A stretch of 64,000 nucleotides of DNA from Gammaproteobacteria bacterium (GCA_027315405.1 DAHUYB010000057.1:1-64000), one strand, 5' to 3'. Positions 44,353 to 55,912 are shown, counted from the first letter of the stretch. Notes: generated by a model not told the origin, from the letters alone. A program made the numbers and translations.

Positions 44353-44838
44353 TTATAGATTCTCAAAGCGGTTCTTCTCCCGGTTCTTACGCACTTTGTC
44401 AGCTTGAAACACACGACCGTTCATAAATATATATACGCCGGGATCCAAGCTCTGGACCGCCGCCACCGCCCCGCCGATATTGAACATGGCATCGCTGCCG
44501 CGGAAACGTGCCGGATTGAGTGCGCCCGTGAGCACGATGGTCTTATCCGGGATACCCTGCAGCGCCACAGCGGTCTCGGTCATGCTGTCGGTGCCGTGAG
44601 TAATGAGTATGCATTGCTCCCGGCACTGCTGCACGGCCTTATGGATGAGTTCGCGGTCCATCGTGGTCATATCCAAGCTGTCCTTGCGCATCAGAGAGGT
44701 AATTTCAAACGAAAATGTCACACCCATGTCCCGCAGAATTTCACTAATCTGTGGCTCACCTATCTCGTATTCGCTTTTAGCGTCGAAATAGATCTTGTCG
44801 ATAGTGCCGCCGGTAGTGAAGATGCGCAACTTATCCAT
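44353..44838 (-). CDS. Short asparaginase/glutaminase-domain protein
   Basis: A 161-residue protein that contains only the N-terminal asparaginase domain. Both Thr-containing active-site motifs are present: IFTTGGTIDKIYFD at the start and LITHGTDSMTETAVAL in the middle. Full-length asparaginases are about 330 residues; this short form exists as a separate family and need not be truncated. Substrate unknown. The ATG at 44838 is chosen over upstream TTG codons. Confidence 0.85.
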   Translation of the reverse strand: MDKLRIFTTGGTIDKIYFDAKSEYEIGEPQISEILRDMGVTFSFEITSLMRKDSLDMTTMDRELIHKAVQQCREQCILITHGTDSMTETAVALQGIPDKTIVLTGALNPARFRGSDAMFNIGGAVAAVQSLDPGVYIFMNGRVFQADKVRKNREKNRFENL

Positions 44839-44854
44839 ATTCAAAGTCAACTTC

Positions 44855-47098
44855 TCAATTAAGAGTAAATGGTAGGCCGATATATAAGTAAAATGACTGA
44901 TTGCCAGATTGAGAAAAGCCGGTACCGAAATACAAGGGTCCTAGCACGGTATCTGCACCAATAAACAGCGAACTGCCATATTGCAACCCCCGCAGGCTGA
45001 TGTGCTGAGTGTTGCCCCAGACATTACCGCCTTCTAGGCTGCCACCGATATACAGCCCATTACCCAAAACGCTAGGCAGATTCCCGATACGCTCAAGATA
45101 AATGAAATGAACGGCGAAAACCTGCTGACCCCGCAATTGTTGCTGGCGAAGGCCCGAGAGCGACAGAAATCCTCCCAGGGTAAATTCATCATAGAATGGA
45201 ACATTGGTGCGCAATGAAGAACCCACGTCGGCGGTAAGAATCAGTCGGTGTGAGTTATTGCCGATTACCTGCGCTCCGGTTAATTCCGCCTTGTCATAAT
45301 TGACATCGCTGCCCATGGCACCACGTGCAAAGAAACTGTCCAGTTTCAAATAGGATCCCGATAGCGGAAAACCCGTATCACCGTCCAGTGTATCCAGACC
45401 GAAACGCAGACGTATGCCGCCCAAGGTATTGCGGTAGGACGGCAAGGTGGGTTCACCCACCCGCGGTGTCGAAAACACATGCCCATAGGATGGACCAATG
45501 CGCAGCTCGGCTACATTGCCGAATTCGCCACCAATATCGAAACCACCGCGTATGACACGGGTAGTGTATTGCGCAATCAAGTTTTCGCCGCTGTAGACAT
45601 TTGACAATGTGTTCAGATACTCGGCCTGGGGAGCAACAAAAACCGAACCCGAATAATTTACCGGTTGATAAAGTTCAGTATAGACACGCCGGTTGTTCCC
45701 GATCTCAAACTGGTTGCGCCATTCCGCACCCAATTGATTGATTTCCGTGCGCGTCCAGCCAAACAACAAGCCATACTGGCTGCCGCCTTCGAAATCATCC
45801 GCGATGTGTAGCCCAAAGCGCAGATAGTTGGCGCGCCAGGGTTTTTCTGCGACCGTGATAACCAATCCGGTCCGAGTGCCCTCATGGGCGATGGCGGCGG
45901 TCACCTGACGAAAATATCCGAGGCGATCAAGACGTTCAAGGTCACGGTCAATTTGTTTGAAATCCCAAGGCTTACCCGCCTTGGTAAAGAGGTGGCTGCG
46001 GATCAACGCCGTCGGAACCCGCTGGTTGCCGCGGATCAATATGAAGTCCACCAACTTCAGAGCTTGCGGCACATAACGATGTTGTTCCTTGTATTCTGCA
46101 TAGGCTTGCGGAGAAAGCTGCAAAGCGCGCAACGGCGCCAGAACCTTGAGAGCCGCTTGCCTGCCTATCCTGATGGCTTCGGCGGCACGGCTGAAATCCA
46201 GCGCGGAAATATCGCCAAGATCGGGTTGAATCAGGACATCATGCGCAGTCAGACTCGCTATAGATTGGTTCACATTCTGATTTCCCAGCAACTTGATCAC
46301 CTGCAGGGAAACGCCAACCACATTATTGAGGCTCTCGGGATTTGAAAGCGGCGTGCTCACATTGACGGCAATGACCACATCCGCACCCATCTTGCGGGCC
46401 ACATCCACCGGCAAGTTGTCCACCAAACCGCCGTCCACCAGCAGATGGTGGTCGAGTTCCACTGGCGCATACACCCCTGGGACTGACATGCTGGCTCGCA
46501 TGGCGGCAGCCAGGTTTCCATGATCCAGCACCACTTCGGCACCCGTATCAATATCAGCGGCCACCGCGCGAAACGGGATTGGCAATTTGCTGAAATCAGT
46601 AGAGGGCTGGGTAGCGAGCGTTAGAACATTGAGAATACGCCCCGGATCATTGCCCGCGATGATGCCCTGGGGGAAAAAGAACCGGCCGTTCGCATAGCCG
46701 AATTCCACCTGTAACAGATATTGGAGCTGGTACTGCTTCGCCTGGTAATCCAGCAGACTGCGAGGTTGCTGGTTGGCCATACTGGCCTGGAGATCGGGTT
46801 GCGTTAACGTAACCTGTAATTCCTGGGCCGTAAACCCCGAGGCATAGAGACCACCTACGATGGCGCCACCGCTGGTACCGGCGATGCAATCCACCGGAAT
46901 GCGCAGTTGCTCCAACGCTTCCAACACACCCACATGGGCCGCGCCGCGCGCGCCGCCGCCCCCCAATGCCAAACAGATACGCGGCCGATGCGGAGGTATC
47001 ACCGTGTTGGTAACGAAAGCGCGTGCTGGCACGGCGGTTGTACATAGCCAAATCCAAAAAATTGCGCACGCACACCATTGTAGAACGGTTCTTGGCAT
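44855..47098 (-). CDS. Patatin-like phospholipase with POTRA and outer-membrane barrel (PlpD/type Vd)
   Basis: A 747-residue exported protein. A signal peptide ends near ARA-F. The patatin domain has the oxyanion motif GGGGARGAAHVGVLEAL, nucleophile GTSGG, and dyad Asp in VDGGLVDNLPVDVA. A POTRA-like region follows (LVDFILIRGNQRVPTALIRS) and then a 16-strand Omp85-type barrel ending in SFYLYIGLPFTLN. Family members release or display a lipase on the cell surface. The ATG at 47098 is preferred to a TTG four codons earlier because it directly opens the signal peptide. Confidence 0.92.
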   Translation of the reverse strand: MPRTVLQWCACAIFWIWLCTTAVPARAFVTNTVIPPHRPRICLALGGGGARGAAHVGVLEALEQLRIPVDCIAGTSGGAIVGGLYASGFTAQELQVTLTQPDLQASMANQQPRSLLDYQAKQYQLQYLLQVEFGYANGRFFFPQGIIAGNDPGRILNVLTLATQPSTDFSKLPIPFRAVAADIDTGAEVVLDHGNLAAAMRASMSVPGVYAPVELDHHLLVDGGLVDNLPVDVARKMGADVVIAVNVSTPLSNPESLNNVVGVSLQVIKLLGNQNVNQSIASLTAHDVLIQPDLGDISALDFSRAAEAIRIGRQAALKVLAPLRALQLSPQAYAEYKEQHRYVPQALKLVDFILIRGNQRVPTALIRSHLFTKAGKPWDFKQIDRDLERLDRLGYFRQVTAAIAHEGTRTGLVITVAEKPWRANYLRFGLHIADDFEGGSQYGLLFGWTRTEINQLGAEWRNQFEIGNNRRVYTELYQPVNYSGSVFVAPQAEYLNTLSNVYSGENLIAQYTTRVIRGGFDIGGEFGNVAELRIGPSYGHVFSTPRVGEPTLPSYRNTLGGIRLRFGLDTLDGDTGFPLSGSYLKLDSFFARGAMGSDVNYDKAELTGAQVIGNNSHRLILTADVGSSLRTNVPFYDEFTLGGFLSLSGLRQQQLRGQQVFAVHFIYLERIGNLPSVLGNGLYIGGSLEGGNVWGNTQHISLRGLQYGSSLFIGADTVLGPLYFGTGFSQSGNQSFYLYIGLPFTLN

Positions 47099-47263
47099 TG
47101 TTTTCAGCAAGCGAAATATATCGGTAACACTCTATCTCAGCACCCTTCCAGACAAGGATATGGCAGTAACACAGGTCATGCTCCAGCATGTTACCGGATG
47201 CGTCCGGCGCGGAACAGGCTGATGCCGGTTGCCTTTATCCTGCGCCTCTGATTACATGACGCG

Positions 47264-48607
47264 ATGCCGCATCCCGGAAAACCGCTCGCCGCCGTCTTGC
47301 TGCTGTTTGCCCTAGGCCTGTCACTGCCCAGCCTGAGCGCAGACGGCCCGCGTACTGCATTGCTGCTGCATGTGGACGGCGCCATCAGTCCGGCAATGGC
47401 GGATTATGTTCTGCATGGCCTGGATGCGGCGGCTGAACAACATGCAAAATTGGTGATCCTGGAAATGGACACTCCCGGCGGCCTTGACAGCGCCATGCGC
47501 GATATTATCAAGGCGATCCTGGCCTCGCCCGTGCCGGTGGTAACCTACGTGGCGCCCAGTGGTGCACGCGCCGCCAGCGCCGGCACCTATATTTTGTATG
47601 CCAGTCATATCGCTGCCATGGCACCGGCTACTAATGTGGGTGCGGCCACGCCGGTACAGCTTATGGGCGGTAATTCACCCACACCCGCCGAACCCAAAAC
47701 CGCCGAGGATCGCAAGATACTCAATGATGCCGTTGCCTACATCCGCGGGCTTGCCTTGGAGCGCGGCCGCAACCCTGACTGGGCCGTCAAGGCGGTGCGC
47801 AGTGCGGCGAGCTTGACCGCCGGCCAGGCCCTGAAACAGCACGTGATTGATGTCATGGCTAACGACATCCCGGACCTCCTTGCCAAGCTGAATGGCCGCA
47901 CGGTGGTCACTGAAACCGGCCCGGTCACACTGCATACCGCAGCTATTGCGGTGCAGGATTATCAGCGCGGCTTCCGGGTGCAATTCCTGACAGTGCTGAC
48001 CGACCCCACCGTCGCCTATATCCTGCTGTTGATCGGCATTTACGGTCTGGTGTTCGAAGGCTACAATCCAGGAGGTGTTTTGCCCGGCGTGGTAGGCGCT
48101 ATCGCCTTGCTGCTGGCTCTGTACGCTTTCCATGTGCTGCCGGTGAATTTCGCCGGCTTGGCGCTTATCGTTCTGGGCGTCATCCTGTTTGTTACGGAAA
48201 CCTTTGTGCCCGCTTACGGCACCTTGAGCATCGGCGGCCTGGTGGCATTTGTTATCGGCTCGATCATACTGATGGACACCCGCGTGCCTGGCTTCGCCGT
48301 TTCCCGTGGCCTTATCGGCGGCATCAGCAGCGCCGCCGCACTGATTATAGTGACCACCCTGTGGCTGGCGGTGCGCGCCCACCGCCGGCCGGTGGTGAGT
48401 GGTGCGGAAGAACTGCTGCAGGACCGTGCTCAGGCCCTGCAGGATTTTTCCGCCGCTGGCGACGGCACCGTGCATATCCACAGTGAGACATGGAATGCGC
48501 ACAGTAAAACTCCAATACGCGCAGGTGAAGCGGTAAAAGTCATTCGGCGTAAAGGCCTGACGTTAATTGTGGAACCCATAGAGCACCCCGACGCAGAGGA
48601 TACTTAA
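47264..48607 (+). CDS. nfeD: NfeD family membrane protease (long form)
   Basis: A 447-residue protein. A signal peptide is followed by a ClpP-like serine protease domain whose active Ser (about 105) lies in YVAPSGARAASAGTYILYAS; then four to five membrane helices (about 250-380) and a C-terminal OB-fold (LQDFSAAGDGTVHIHSETW, then AGEAVKVIRRKGLTLIVEP). The stop is directly followed by the slipin ATG with no gap; the two proteins act together, the protease cutting the slipin C-terminus in known cases. Confidence 0.92.
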   Translation: MPHPGKPLAAVLLLFALGLSLPSLSADGPRTALLLHVDGAISPAMADYVLHGLDAAAEQHAKLVILEMDTPGGLDSAMRDIIKAILASPVPVVTYVAPSGARAASAGTYILYASHIAAMAPATNVGAATPVQLMGGNSPTPAEPKTAEDRKILNDAVAYIRGLALERGRNPDWAVKAVRSAASLTAGQALKQHVIDVMANDIPDLLAKLNGRTVVTETGPVTLHTAAIAVQDYQRGFRVQFLTVLTDPTVAYILLLIGIYGLVFEGYNPGGVLPGVVGAIALLLALYAFHVLPVNFAGLALIVLGVILFVTETFVPAYGTLSIGGLVAFVIGSIILMDTRVPGFAVSRGLIGGISSAAALIIVTTLWLAVRAHRRPVVSGAEELLQDRAQALQDFSAAGDGTVHIHSETWNAHSKTPIRAGEAVKVIRRKGLTLIVEPIEHPDAEDT

Positions 48608-49360
48608 ATGGCGATCGCATTCCTTGTCATCATCATCATTCTTGCCAGCATTGTCTTCAGCGCTCTCAAAGTCCTGAAGGAATATGAACGTGGCGTAATC
48701 TTCACTTTCGGACGCTTCGATAAGGTTAAAGGACCTGGCATCATCCTCGTTATCCCGCTTGCGCAGCAAATGAGCAGGGTGGACCTGCGTACCGTGGTCA
48801 TGGAGGTACCGCCCCAAGACGTGATCTCCCGGGACAATGTATCGGTGAAAGTCAATGCGGTCATCTACGTGCGCATCATTGACCCGGAGAAGGCCATTAT
48901 CCAGGTGGCGGACGTTTTCGAGGCCAGCAGCCAATTAGCCCAGACAACACTGCGATCGGTGCTTGGCCAACATGAACTGGACGACATGTTGGCGGCCCGC
49001 GACAAACTGAATGTCGATATCCAGGGCATCCTCGATCAGCACACGGATGCCTGGGGCATGAAAGTCACCAACGTGGAAATCAAACAGGTGGATTTGGACG
49101 AAAACATGGTGCGCGCCATCGCCAAACAAGCTGAGGCAGAACGCCAGCGTCGCGCCAAGGTCATCAATGCGGAAGGTGAACTGCAAGCCTCACAGAAACT
49201 GATGGAAGCCGCCCAGACACTGATACAACAGCCCCAGGCTATCCAATTGCGCTATCTGCAAACGCTGGTGGAAATCGCAAGCGACAAGAGCAACACCATC
49301 GTGTTTCCCTTGCCCATGGATTTGATCGAACCCCTGTTGTCGAAACTCAAGAGCAAGTGA
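48608..49360 (+). CDS. Slipin (stomatin-like SPFH protein)
   Basis: A 250-residue membrane-anchored protein. The N-terminal hairpin helix is residues 3-20; the SPFH domain runs to about 190 ([40 protein letters not shown]), followed by a coiled-coil segment ([20 protein letters not shown]). It forms membrane microdomain scaffolds. It is immediately downstream of nfeD. Confidence 0.93.
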   Translation: MAIAFLVIIIILASIVFSALKVLKEYERGVIFTFGRFDKVKGPGIILVIPLAQQMSRVDLRTVVMEVPPQDVISRDNVSVKVNAVIYVRIIDPEKAIIQVADVFEASSQLAQTTLRSVLGQHELDDMLAARDKLNVDIQGILDQHTDAWGMKVTNVEIKQVDLDENMVRAIAKQAEAERQRRAKVINAEGELQASQKLMEAAQTLIQQPQAIQLRYLQTLVEIASDKSNTIVFPLPMDLIEPLLSKLKSK

Positions 49361-49427
49361 TTCGACATGCAAGCCGCAACAGGATCGCATAAACGGTGCT
49401 GTTTCGGCTACTTGCTGGTGTACTACG

Positions 49428-50366
49428 TTAGCGCGCGGCGTAAGCCAAACTAAAGGCCCCCGGCCCGACATGAATACCCGCCGTGGTGCTCATGACCGAT
49501 AACATGGTCTCAATCTTATTACCCATGGCGCATTGGATGAATTCTTCGTAGCCGGGAAACGCTTTCACTTCTTCGGGGTTACCGGCATAACTCATGCATA
49601 CCACCTTGGAAAGCAGCCCGCTTTCTATGGCTTCGATGGCCATTTCGAACAGTTTGCGCACGGCATTTCCATAGCCACGTATGTTAGCCACCGCTTCCGT
49701 CTCGCCGCGATACGCCCTGAGGATGGGTTTGATATCAAGCATGGTGCCCATCTGGTATTTGAACCAGCCGACACTCCTGTCGCCCTTTTGGTGAGCACGG
49801 CTACGCACATAAAAAAGATCCTGAGGGATCACATAGGCCTTCACATGTTGAGAGAAGCTTTCCACATGCTGGCGCAGCTTATCGAACATGATGTCATCCT
49901 GGCCGCGGATGGCGCGCAGCGCCTCATATACCACTACCGCTTGTCCGGTAAATAACGTCTTGCTGTCAATCACGCGTAAAGCGAATTGCTCGTCCAGGCC
50001 GGCGGCACGGCGACGTTCCTTGTAGCCGGAAAGGATCATGAACGATGCCTGAGTGGCATTCTCAAAAACCGGACTGCGGCGGCTGGAAGCGGTAATCACC
50101 AGCACCCGATCGTATTTGAGCACTAATTGATCCAAAAACAGATCGCGGATGGCCTTGGTGGACATGGGTGTGGTGGAAATTTCCAAATCTTTTGCCGCCA
50201 CGAAACGCCGGTAAAGGTCCATGGTTTGCTCTGGGTCGCGTATATCCTTGAAGGTCATGGTGCTGAAAGTCATCATCACCGGCATGATCTCAAGGCCCTG
50301 CTGTTCAATGAACGAACGCGGTAAATCACACGCCGAATCAATAACCAAGCCGATTTTTTGCGGCAT
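49428..50366 (-). CDS. DegV family fatty-acid-binding protein
   Basis: A 312-residue cytoplasmic protein. The start KIGLVIDSACDLPRSFIE and the block LEISTTPMSTKAIRDLFLDQ match DegV proteins, with the end TTAGIHVGPGAFSLAYAA. In some bacteria DegV-type FakB subunits hand fatty acids to a kinase; no FakA is visible here. GAGGAG fixes the ATG at 50366. It converges with the slipin gene. Confidence 0.85.
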   Translation of the reverse strand: MPQKIGLVIDSACDLPRSFIEQQGLEIMPVMMTFSTMTFKDIRDPEQTMDLYRRFVAAKDLEISTTPMSTKAIRDLFLDQLVLKYDRVLVITASSRRSPVFENATQASFMILSGYKERRRAAGLDEQFALRVIDSKTLFTGQAVVVYEALRAIRGQDDIMFDKLRQHVESFSQHVKAYVIPQDLFYVRSRAHQKGDRSVGWFKYQMGTMLDIKPILRAYRGETEAVANIRGYGNAVRKLFEMAIEAIESGLLSKVVCMSYAGNPEEVKAFPGYEEFIQCAMGNKIETMLSVMSTTAGIHVGPGAFSLAYAAR

Positions 50367-50745
50367 GAACGAACTCCTCAATATAACCCTTCACATCCCA
50401 GCTGCCGCATAAAGCCCCAGAAGCCGGAACCACAGGAATATAGCCTAAAAATGACGCGGCTTCTAGAAATTCCCCTAGTTTTTCCGGGGCTTGCCCGATT
50501 TTATTGAGCTTAAATACGAACTCTGGGTAAATTCTCATCTATTACCGGGCGCACCAGCGCTTTGTCCGCATGCCAAGTCAGCTACTATTCACCCTCATAA
50601 AACGGCTTCGTTTCTAGCGCCGCCCTCATCTCCCGGCAGCCTGGACACTAAACAGCCCTCACCTATAAGGCGAGGGGTTTCCACCATCCCCGAAGGGGAC
50701 GCTAAACTCCCGGATAAACCCGCCCTCTCCAGGGACAGTGCACTC
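50367..50745. other. Intergenic region between degV and the MazG-like gene
   Basis: About 380 bp with no convincing gene. It contains a short hairpin (CCCCTAGTTTTTCCGGGG, near 50472) and a stretch of mixed open frames that overlap the MazG-like gene on the other strand. Confidence 0.5.
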
Positions 50746-51159
50746 TCAGGATTCGTCGTGCTTCGCCTGCACCCAGAGTGCATCCATTTCACCAAGAGTG
50801 GCCTGTTCCGGGCATTTACCCTGTTTCGCCAATTCGGTTTCAACGATACCGAAACGACGCTGGAATTTCCGGTTGGTGCCACGCAGTGCCTGTTCAGGGT
50901 CGAGCTTCAGCTTGCGCGCTAGATTGACCACGGCGAACAGCAAATCACCCAACTCGTCTAACTTGCGCTCTCGCGGCCCATCACCGCTGATTTCCGTTTC
51001 CAGTTCGATCAGCTCCTCGCGGATTTTTGCCAACACCGGCGGTAACTGGCACCAGTCGAAACCCACACGAGCGGCCCGCTGCTGAAGCTCCAGCGCGCGT
51101 GCCAATTCCGGCAAATCCGGTAGCACGCCATCGAACACGCTGCCTTCCAAGTCTTTCAC
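50746..51159 (-). CDS. MazG-type nucleoside triphosphate pyrophosphohydrolase, C-terminal domain only
   Basis: A 137-residue protein matching the second MazG domain of the full 260-residue enzyme: LELQQRAARVGFDWCQLPPV, EELIELETEIS with the metal Glu residues, LDELGDLLFAVVNLARKLKL, and the tail EMDALWVQAKH. The N-terminal domain is absent and the start codon overlaps the stop of the Nudix gene upstream (ATGA), so the short form is translated as such. In Escherichia coli the C-terminal domain carries the activity, so it may be functional. Confidence 0.85.
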   Translation of the reverse strand: MKDLEGSVFDGVLPDLPELARALELQQRAARVGFDWCQLPPVLAKIREELIELETEISGDGPRERKLDELGDLLFAVVNLARKLKLDPEQALRGTNRKFQRRFGIVETELAKQGKCPEQATLGEMDALWVQAKHDES

Positions 51160-51785
51160 GCTGCCTCCGAGTGCTCCAATATGTTAAGAAAATTCACCAG
51201 CATAGCCGCCGTTGCACCCCAGATAGCATGCTGCTGGTACTCGAATAGGTAATAGCCAACATCGCGGTCACCCACATGGCGCGCTCGTACCTGGCGATTG
51301 GCGGGATCACGCAAAAATGCCAGTGGCACCTCAAAAACCTCCGCGACTTCCAAAGGATCGGGCTGCAGATGGAAATCAGGTTGCACCAGTCCAACGATTG
51401 GCGTGACTGCGTAGCCGCTGATGGTGAGATAGCCATCCAGAAAACCCACGGCTTCCACGAAGCGCCGTTCCAGTCCGGTTTCTTCTTCCGTTTCCCGCAA
51501 TGCGGTTTGCACCAGATCGGAATCCTTCACCTCGCGGCGGCCGCCGGGAAAGCTCACTTGACCGGCATGGTCCAGCAGGCCCTCGGTACGCTGAGTCAGG
51601 AGGATGGTCGCTTCCTGGGGGTGCAGAATTACGGGTACCAATACCGCCGCGGGTTTCCAGGGCCGGTTCGGCTGCAGACTGGCGGGTAAATCCCCCAACC
51701 GGCGTTGAGAGATGAAATCCCGGGGCGGCTGCGAACCTTTGAGCGCATGTCGGATCAATTCATAATCACTATTAATTGCTTGCAT
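51156..51785 (-). CDS. Nudix CoA-pyrophosphatase-like hydrolase
   Basis: A 209-residue Nudix protein. The box is GGRREVKDSDLVQTALRETE followed by EETGL, preceded by LLTQRTEGLLDHAGQVSFPG, the CoA-diphosphatase (NudL/YeaB) signature. It would split CoA and its derivatives to 4'-phosphopantetheine. It overlaps the MazG-like gene by four bases; together they form a house-cleaning pair for nucleotides. Confidence 0.9.
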   Translation of the reverse strand: MQAINSDYELIRHALKGSQPPRDFISQRRLGDLPASLQPNRPWKPAAVLVPVILHPQEATILLTQRTEGLLDHAGQVSFPGGRREVKDSDLVQTALRETEEETGLERRFVEAVGFLDGYLTISGYAVTPIVGLVQPDFHLQPDPLEVAEVFEVPLAFLRDPANRQVRARHVGDRDVGYYLFEYQQHAIWGATAAMLVNFLNILEHSEAA

Positions 51786-51819
51786 ATCAATAAGTTATAT
51801 ATAATTCTTTATAAAGAAC

Positions 51820-53211
51820 TTAATTATTTTTTATACCACCACGGGTGAGTGCCGCAGGATCCAACAGCGCTTTCAGGCGGGCTTCCGGGATATCGGTCAT
51901 CTGCTTGGCGACCTCCAAGATAGGCCGGTTTTCTTGGTAGGCCTGCTTGGCGATAGCCGCACCCTTTTCATAGCCAATCACCGGATTCAAAGCCGTCACC
52001 AAGATAGGGTTCCTGTCCAGAGCTTCCTTGAGGTGTGCCTCCTGCACACTGAAGCCCGCGATCGCGCTGTCCGCCAATACCCGTGCCGAATTTGCCAGCA
52101 ATTCAATGCCTTGTAACAGGTTATAGGCGATGATCGGCAGCATGACGTTCAATTGAAAGTTGCCTGATTGCCCCGCAACGGTGATGGTCAGGTCATTGCC
52201 GATCACCTGAGCCGCCACCATGGTGATCACTTCCGGAATCACCGGATTTACCTTGCCGGGCATAATGCTGGAACCCGGTTGCAATGCCGGCAGTGCGATT
52301 TCTCCCAACCCCGCCAGGGGTCCGCTGTTCATCCAGCGCAGGTCATTGGCAATCTTCGTCAGGCTCACCGCCAGGGTTTTCAACTGACCGGACAACTCCA
52401 CCGCCGTGTCCTGACAGCTCAGGGACTCGAAATAATTTTCACTGCTCCGGAATGGGATGCCGGTGCGCTTGCTCAGCTCGGTGGCAACGCGTTTGCCGAA
52501 TTCCGGATGGGCATTGATGCCGGTGCCCACGGCTGTGCCGCCCTGGGCCAGCGCCTGCAGCCGGGTCAGGACTGCCTCAATACGCGCCATCCCTTGCCGT
52601 ATCTGGGCGGCCCAGCCCGATAGTTCCTGGCCAAGGGTCACCGGCATGGCATCCATGAGATGTGTGCGCCCGGTAATCACCACCTTGGAAGTTTCGTGCG
52701 CCTTCGCTCCAATAGTCTCGGCCAAGTGCTGCAGCGCCGGTAACAAGCGTTCCTTGAGTTCCAGCATCGCGCTCACATGGATGGCGGTGGGGATGGTGTC
52801 GTTGCTACTCTGGCTCATGTTCACATGGTCGTTGGGATGTACCGGCTGCCCGCTTTTCTCCGCAGCCAGATGAGCAATCACCTCATTAGCGTTCATATTG
52901 GTACTGGTGCCGGAGCCGGTCTGAAATACGTCAATGGGAAAATGCCGGTCGTGCTTGCCTTCAGCCACCGCCAGTGCCGCCGTTTCAATGGCTTTCGCGC
53001 GGAGCGCATCCAGCATACCCAGATCCTGATTGACGCTGGCGGCGGACGCCTTGATGAGCCCCAGGGCACGGATGAAGGCACGTGGCATCATCAAGCCGCT
53101 AATGGGGAAATTCTGCAGGGCGCGCTGGGTCTGCGCTCCCCAACGGGCGTCGCTGGGTACCCGAAGTTCACCCATGCTGTCATGTTCAACCCGGTAAGCT
53201 TTCTCGGACAT
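51820..53211 (-). CDS. fumC: Fumarate hydratase class II
   Basis: A 463-residue fumarase/aspartase-superfamily enzyme. The superfamily signature GSSIMPGKVNPVIPEVITMV is present, as are TGSGTSTNMNANEVIA and SSNDTIPTAIHVSAM. It converts fumarate and malate in the citric acid cycle. GGGAGAAG fixes the ATG at 53211. It diverges from purB across 156 bp that hold an inverted repeat. Confidence 0.95.
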   Translation of the reverse strand: MSEKAYRVEHDSMGELRVPSDARWGAQTQRALQNFPISGLMMPRAFIRALGLIKASAASVNQDLGMLDALRAKAIETAALAVAEGKHDRHFPIDVFQTGSGTSTNMNANEVIAHLAAEKSGQPVHPNDHVNMSQSSNDTIPTAIHVSAMLELKERLLPALQHLAETIGAKAHETSKVVITGRTHLMDAMPVTLGQELSGWAAQIRQGMARIEAVLTRLQALAQGGTAVGTGINAHPEFGKRVATELSKRTGIPFRSSENYFESLSCQDTAVELSGQLKTLAVSLTKIANDLRWMNSGPLAGLGEIALPALQPGSSIMPGKVNPVIPEVITMVAAQVIGNDLTITVAGQSGNFQLNVMLPIIAYNLLQGIELLANSARVLADSAIAGFSVQEAHLKEALDRNPILVTALNPVIGYEKGAAIAKQAYQENRPILEVAKQMTDIPEARLKALLDPAALTRGGIKNN

Positions 53212-53252
53212 ACACTTCTCCCGGAGAAATGAATTGAGATTCGATATGTAAC

Positions 53253-53268
53253 ATCCTGATTTCAGGAT
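53253..53268. promoter_or_regulatory. Inverted repeat in the fumC-purB intergenic region
   Basis: ATCCTGA and TCAGGAT form a perfect 7-bp inverted repeat with a TT centre, 42 bp upstream of the fumC start. A TATAAT (53268-53273) abuts it on the plus strand. An operator for a dimeric regulator is possible; the regulator is not known. Confidence 0.35.
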
Positions 53269-53295
53269 ATAATAACTTCCAATATGTTGAGGTAA

Positions 53296-54735
<1,440 letters not shown>

Positions 54736-54738
54736 TGC

Positions 54739-55905
54739 ATGAATCGCGTTACGCGTCTCGGTAACCTGACAACGCGGACTTTTCTCAATCGCCATTGGCA
54801 GAAATCACCGCGCCTCATTCGTAAGGCATTCCCGAAGCTTATATCGCCCATTTCAGCTGATGAACTGGCAGGCTTGGCATGCGAGCCCGGCGTCGAATCC
54901 CGGCTGGTCATTAAAATCCGGCGACAACCCGGGTGGCTGGTGCGCCATGGACCCTTTACAGTGCAGGAGTTCCGTACACTTCCTGAGAAACACTGGACCC
55001 TGCTGGTACACGACACTGACAAGCAGCTGCCGGAACTTGCGGATTTTTTGACGCACTTTCAATTCATACCCAACTGGCGCATAGATGATCTCATGATCAG
55101 TTATGCCCCCGATGGCGGTTCCGTGGGCCCGCACGTGGATGCCTATGACGTGTTCCTGCTGCAGGTCCAGGGTCGGCGACGCTGGAGCATCAGCCGAAAA
55201 CCCCAGGCGCCAGCAATCAAACCGGGATTGGAATTGAAACAGGTTCGCGCCTTCAAGCCACAACACACCTGGATACTGGAACCTGGGGATATGTTGTATC
55301 TGCCACCGGGCGTAGCCCACCACGGGGTCGCAGTGGGTAACTGCATGACTTTTTCGATAGGCTTCCGGGCACCCACGGACGCCGAGATGCTCGCCGATTT
55401 GAGCAATCTACTGCTCATGCGCCTGGATAAGGAAGCACGCTATACCGATGCAAATCTGGCGCCAGCGGACACCGATCCGGGTTTGATAACAAAGCAGGCC
55501 CGGGCCACAATCCGTCAGCGTATGCGCGGCGCGCAACACCTGAGTTCCGGCAAGCTGGATGAATGGTTTGGACGTTTTATTACCGAGCCAAAATCGTGGC
55601 TGGTACCCAACCCGCCGCGCCGATCTTTGACGCCAGCCGCATTGCGAACACAATTCGCTACCCGCAAAGAACTGGCGCGCGATCCGGCTGTCCGCATGGC
55701 TTGGTATGACGACGGAGCGCAACAAATAAAGATGTTTGTGAATGGCTGCTGCCATCCATTGCCCATGCGCCTGTCAGAGTTCGCGCGAATGCTATGCAGT
55801 CAGCGTCTCTATTCCTCACACCAGCTGGGATCCTGGATGCCCGACCGGGATGCAATCCGTTTGCTGGCGGAACTGTACAACGCAGGAATGCTGTACTTTC
55901 CATGA
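54739..55905 (+). CDS. roxA: Ribosomal protein uL16 3-hydroxylase RoxA (YcfD), JmjC oxygenase
   Basis: A 388-residue 2-oxoglutarate/Fe(II) oxygenase that hydroxylates an Arg of ribosomal protein uL16. The iron-binding HxD is in GPHVDAYDVFLLQVQG (His about 132, Asp about 134) and the distal His in YLPPGVAHHGVAVGNC. The C-terminal dimerisation and winged-helix parts follow. It is 3 bp after purB and directly followed by the decayed GNAT gene. Confidence 0.93.
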   Translation: MNRVTRLGNLTTRTFLNRHWQKSPRLIRKAFPKLISPISADELAGLACEPGVESRLVIKIRRQPGWLVRHGPFTVQEFRTLPEKHWTLLVHDTDKQLPELADFLTHFQFIPNWRIDDLMISYAPDGGSVGPHVDAYDVFLLQVQGRRRWSISRKPQAPAIKPGLELKQVRAFKPQHTWILEPGDMLYLPPGVAHHGVAVGNCMTFSIGFRAPTDAEMLADLSNLLLMRLDKEARYTDANLAPADTDPGLITKQARATIRQRMRGAQHLSSGKLDEWFGRFITEPKSWLVPNPPRRSLTPAALRTQFATRKELARDPAVRMAWYDDGAQQIKMFVNGCCHPLPMRLSEFARMLCSQRLYSSHQLGSWMPDRDAIRLLAELYNAGMLYFP

Positions 55906-55912
55906 GCAGCTG

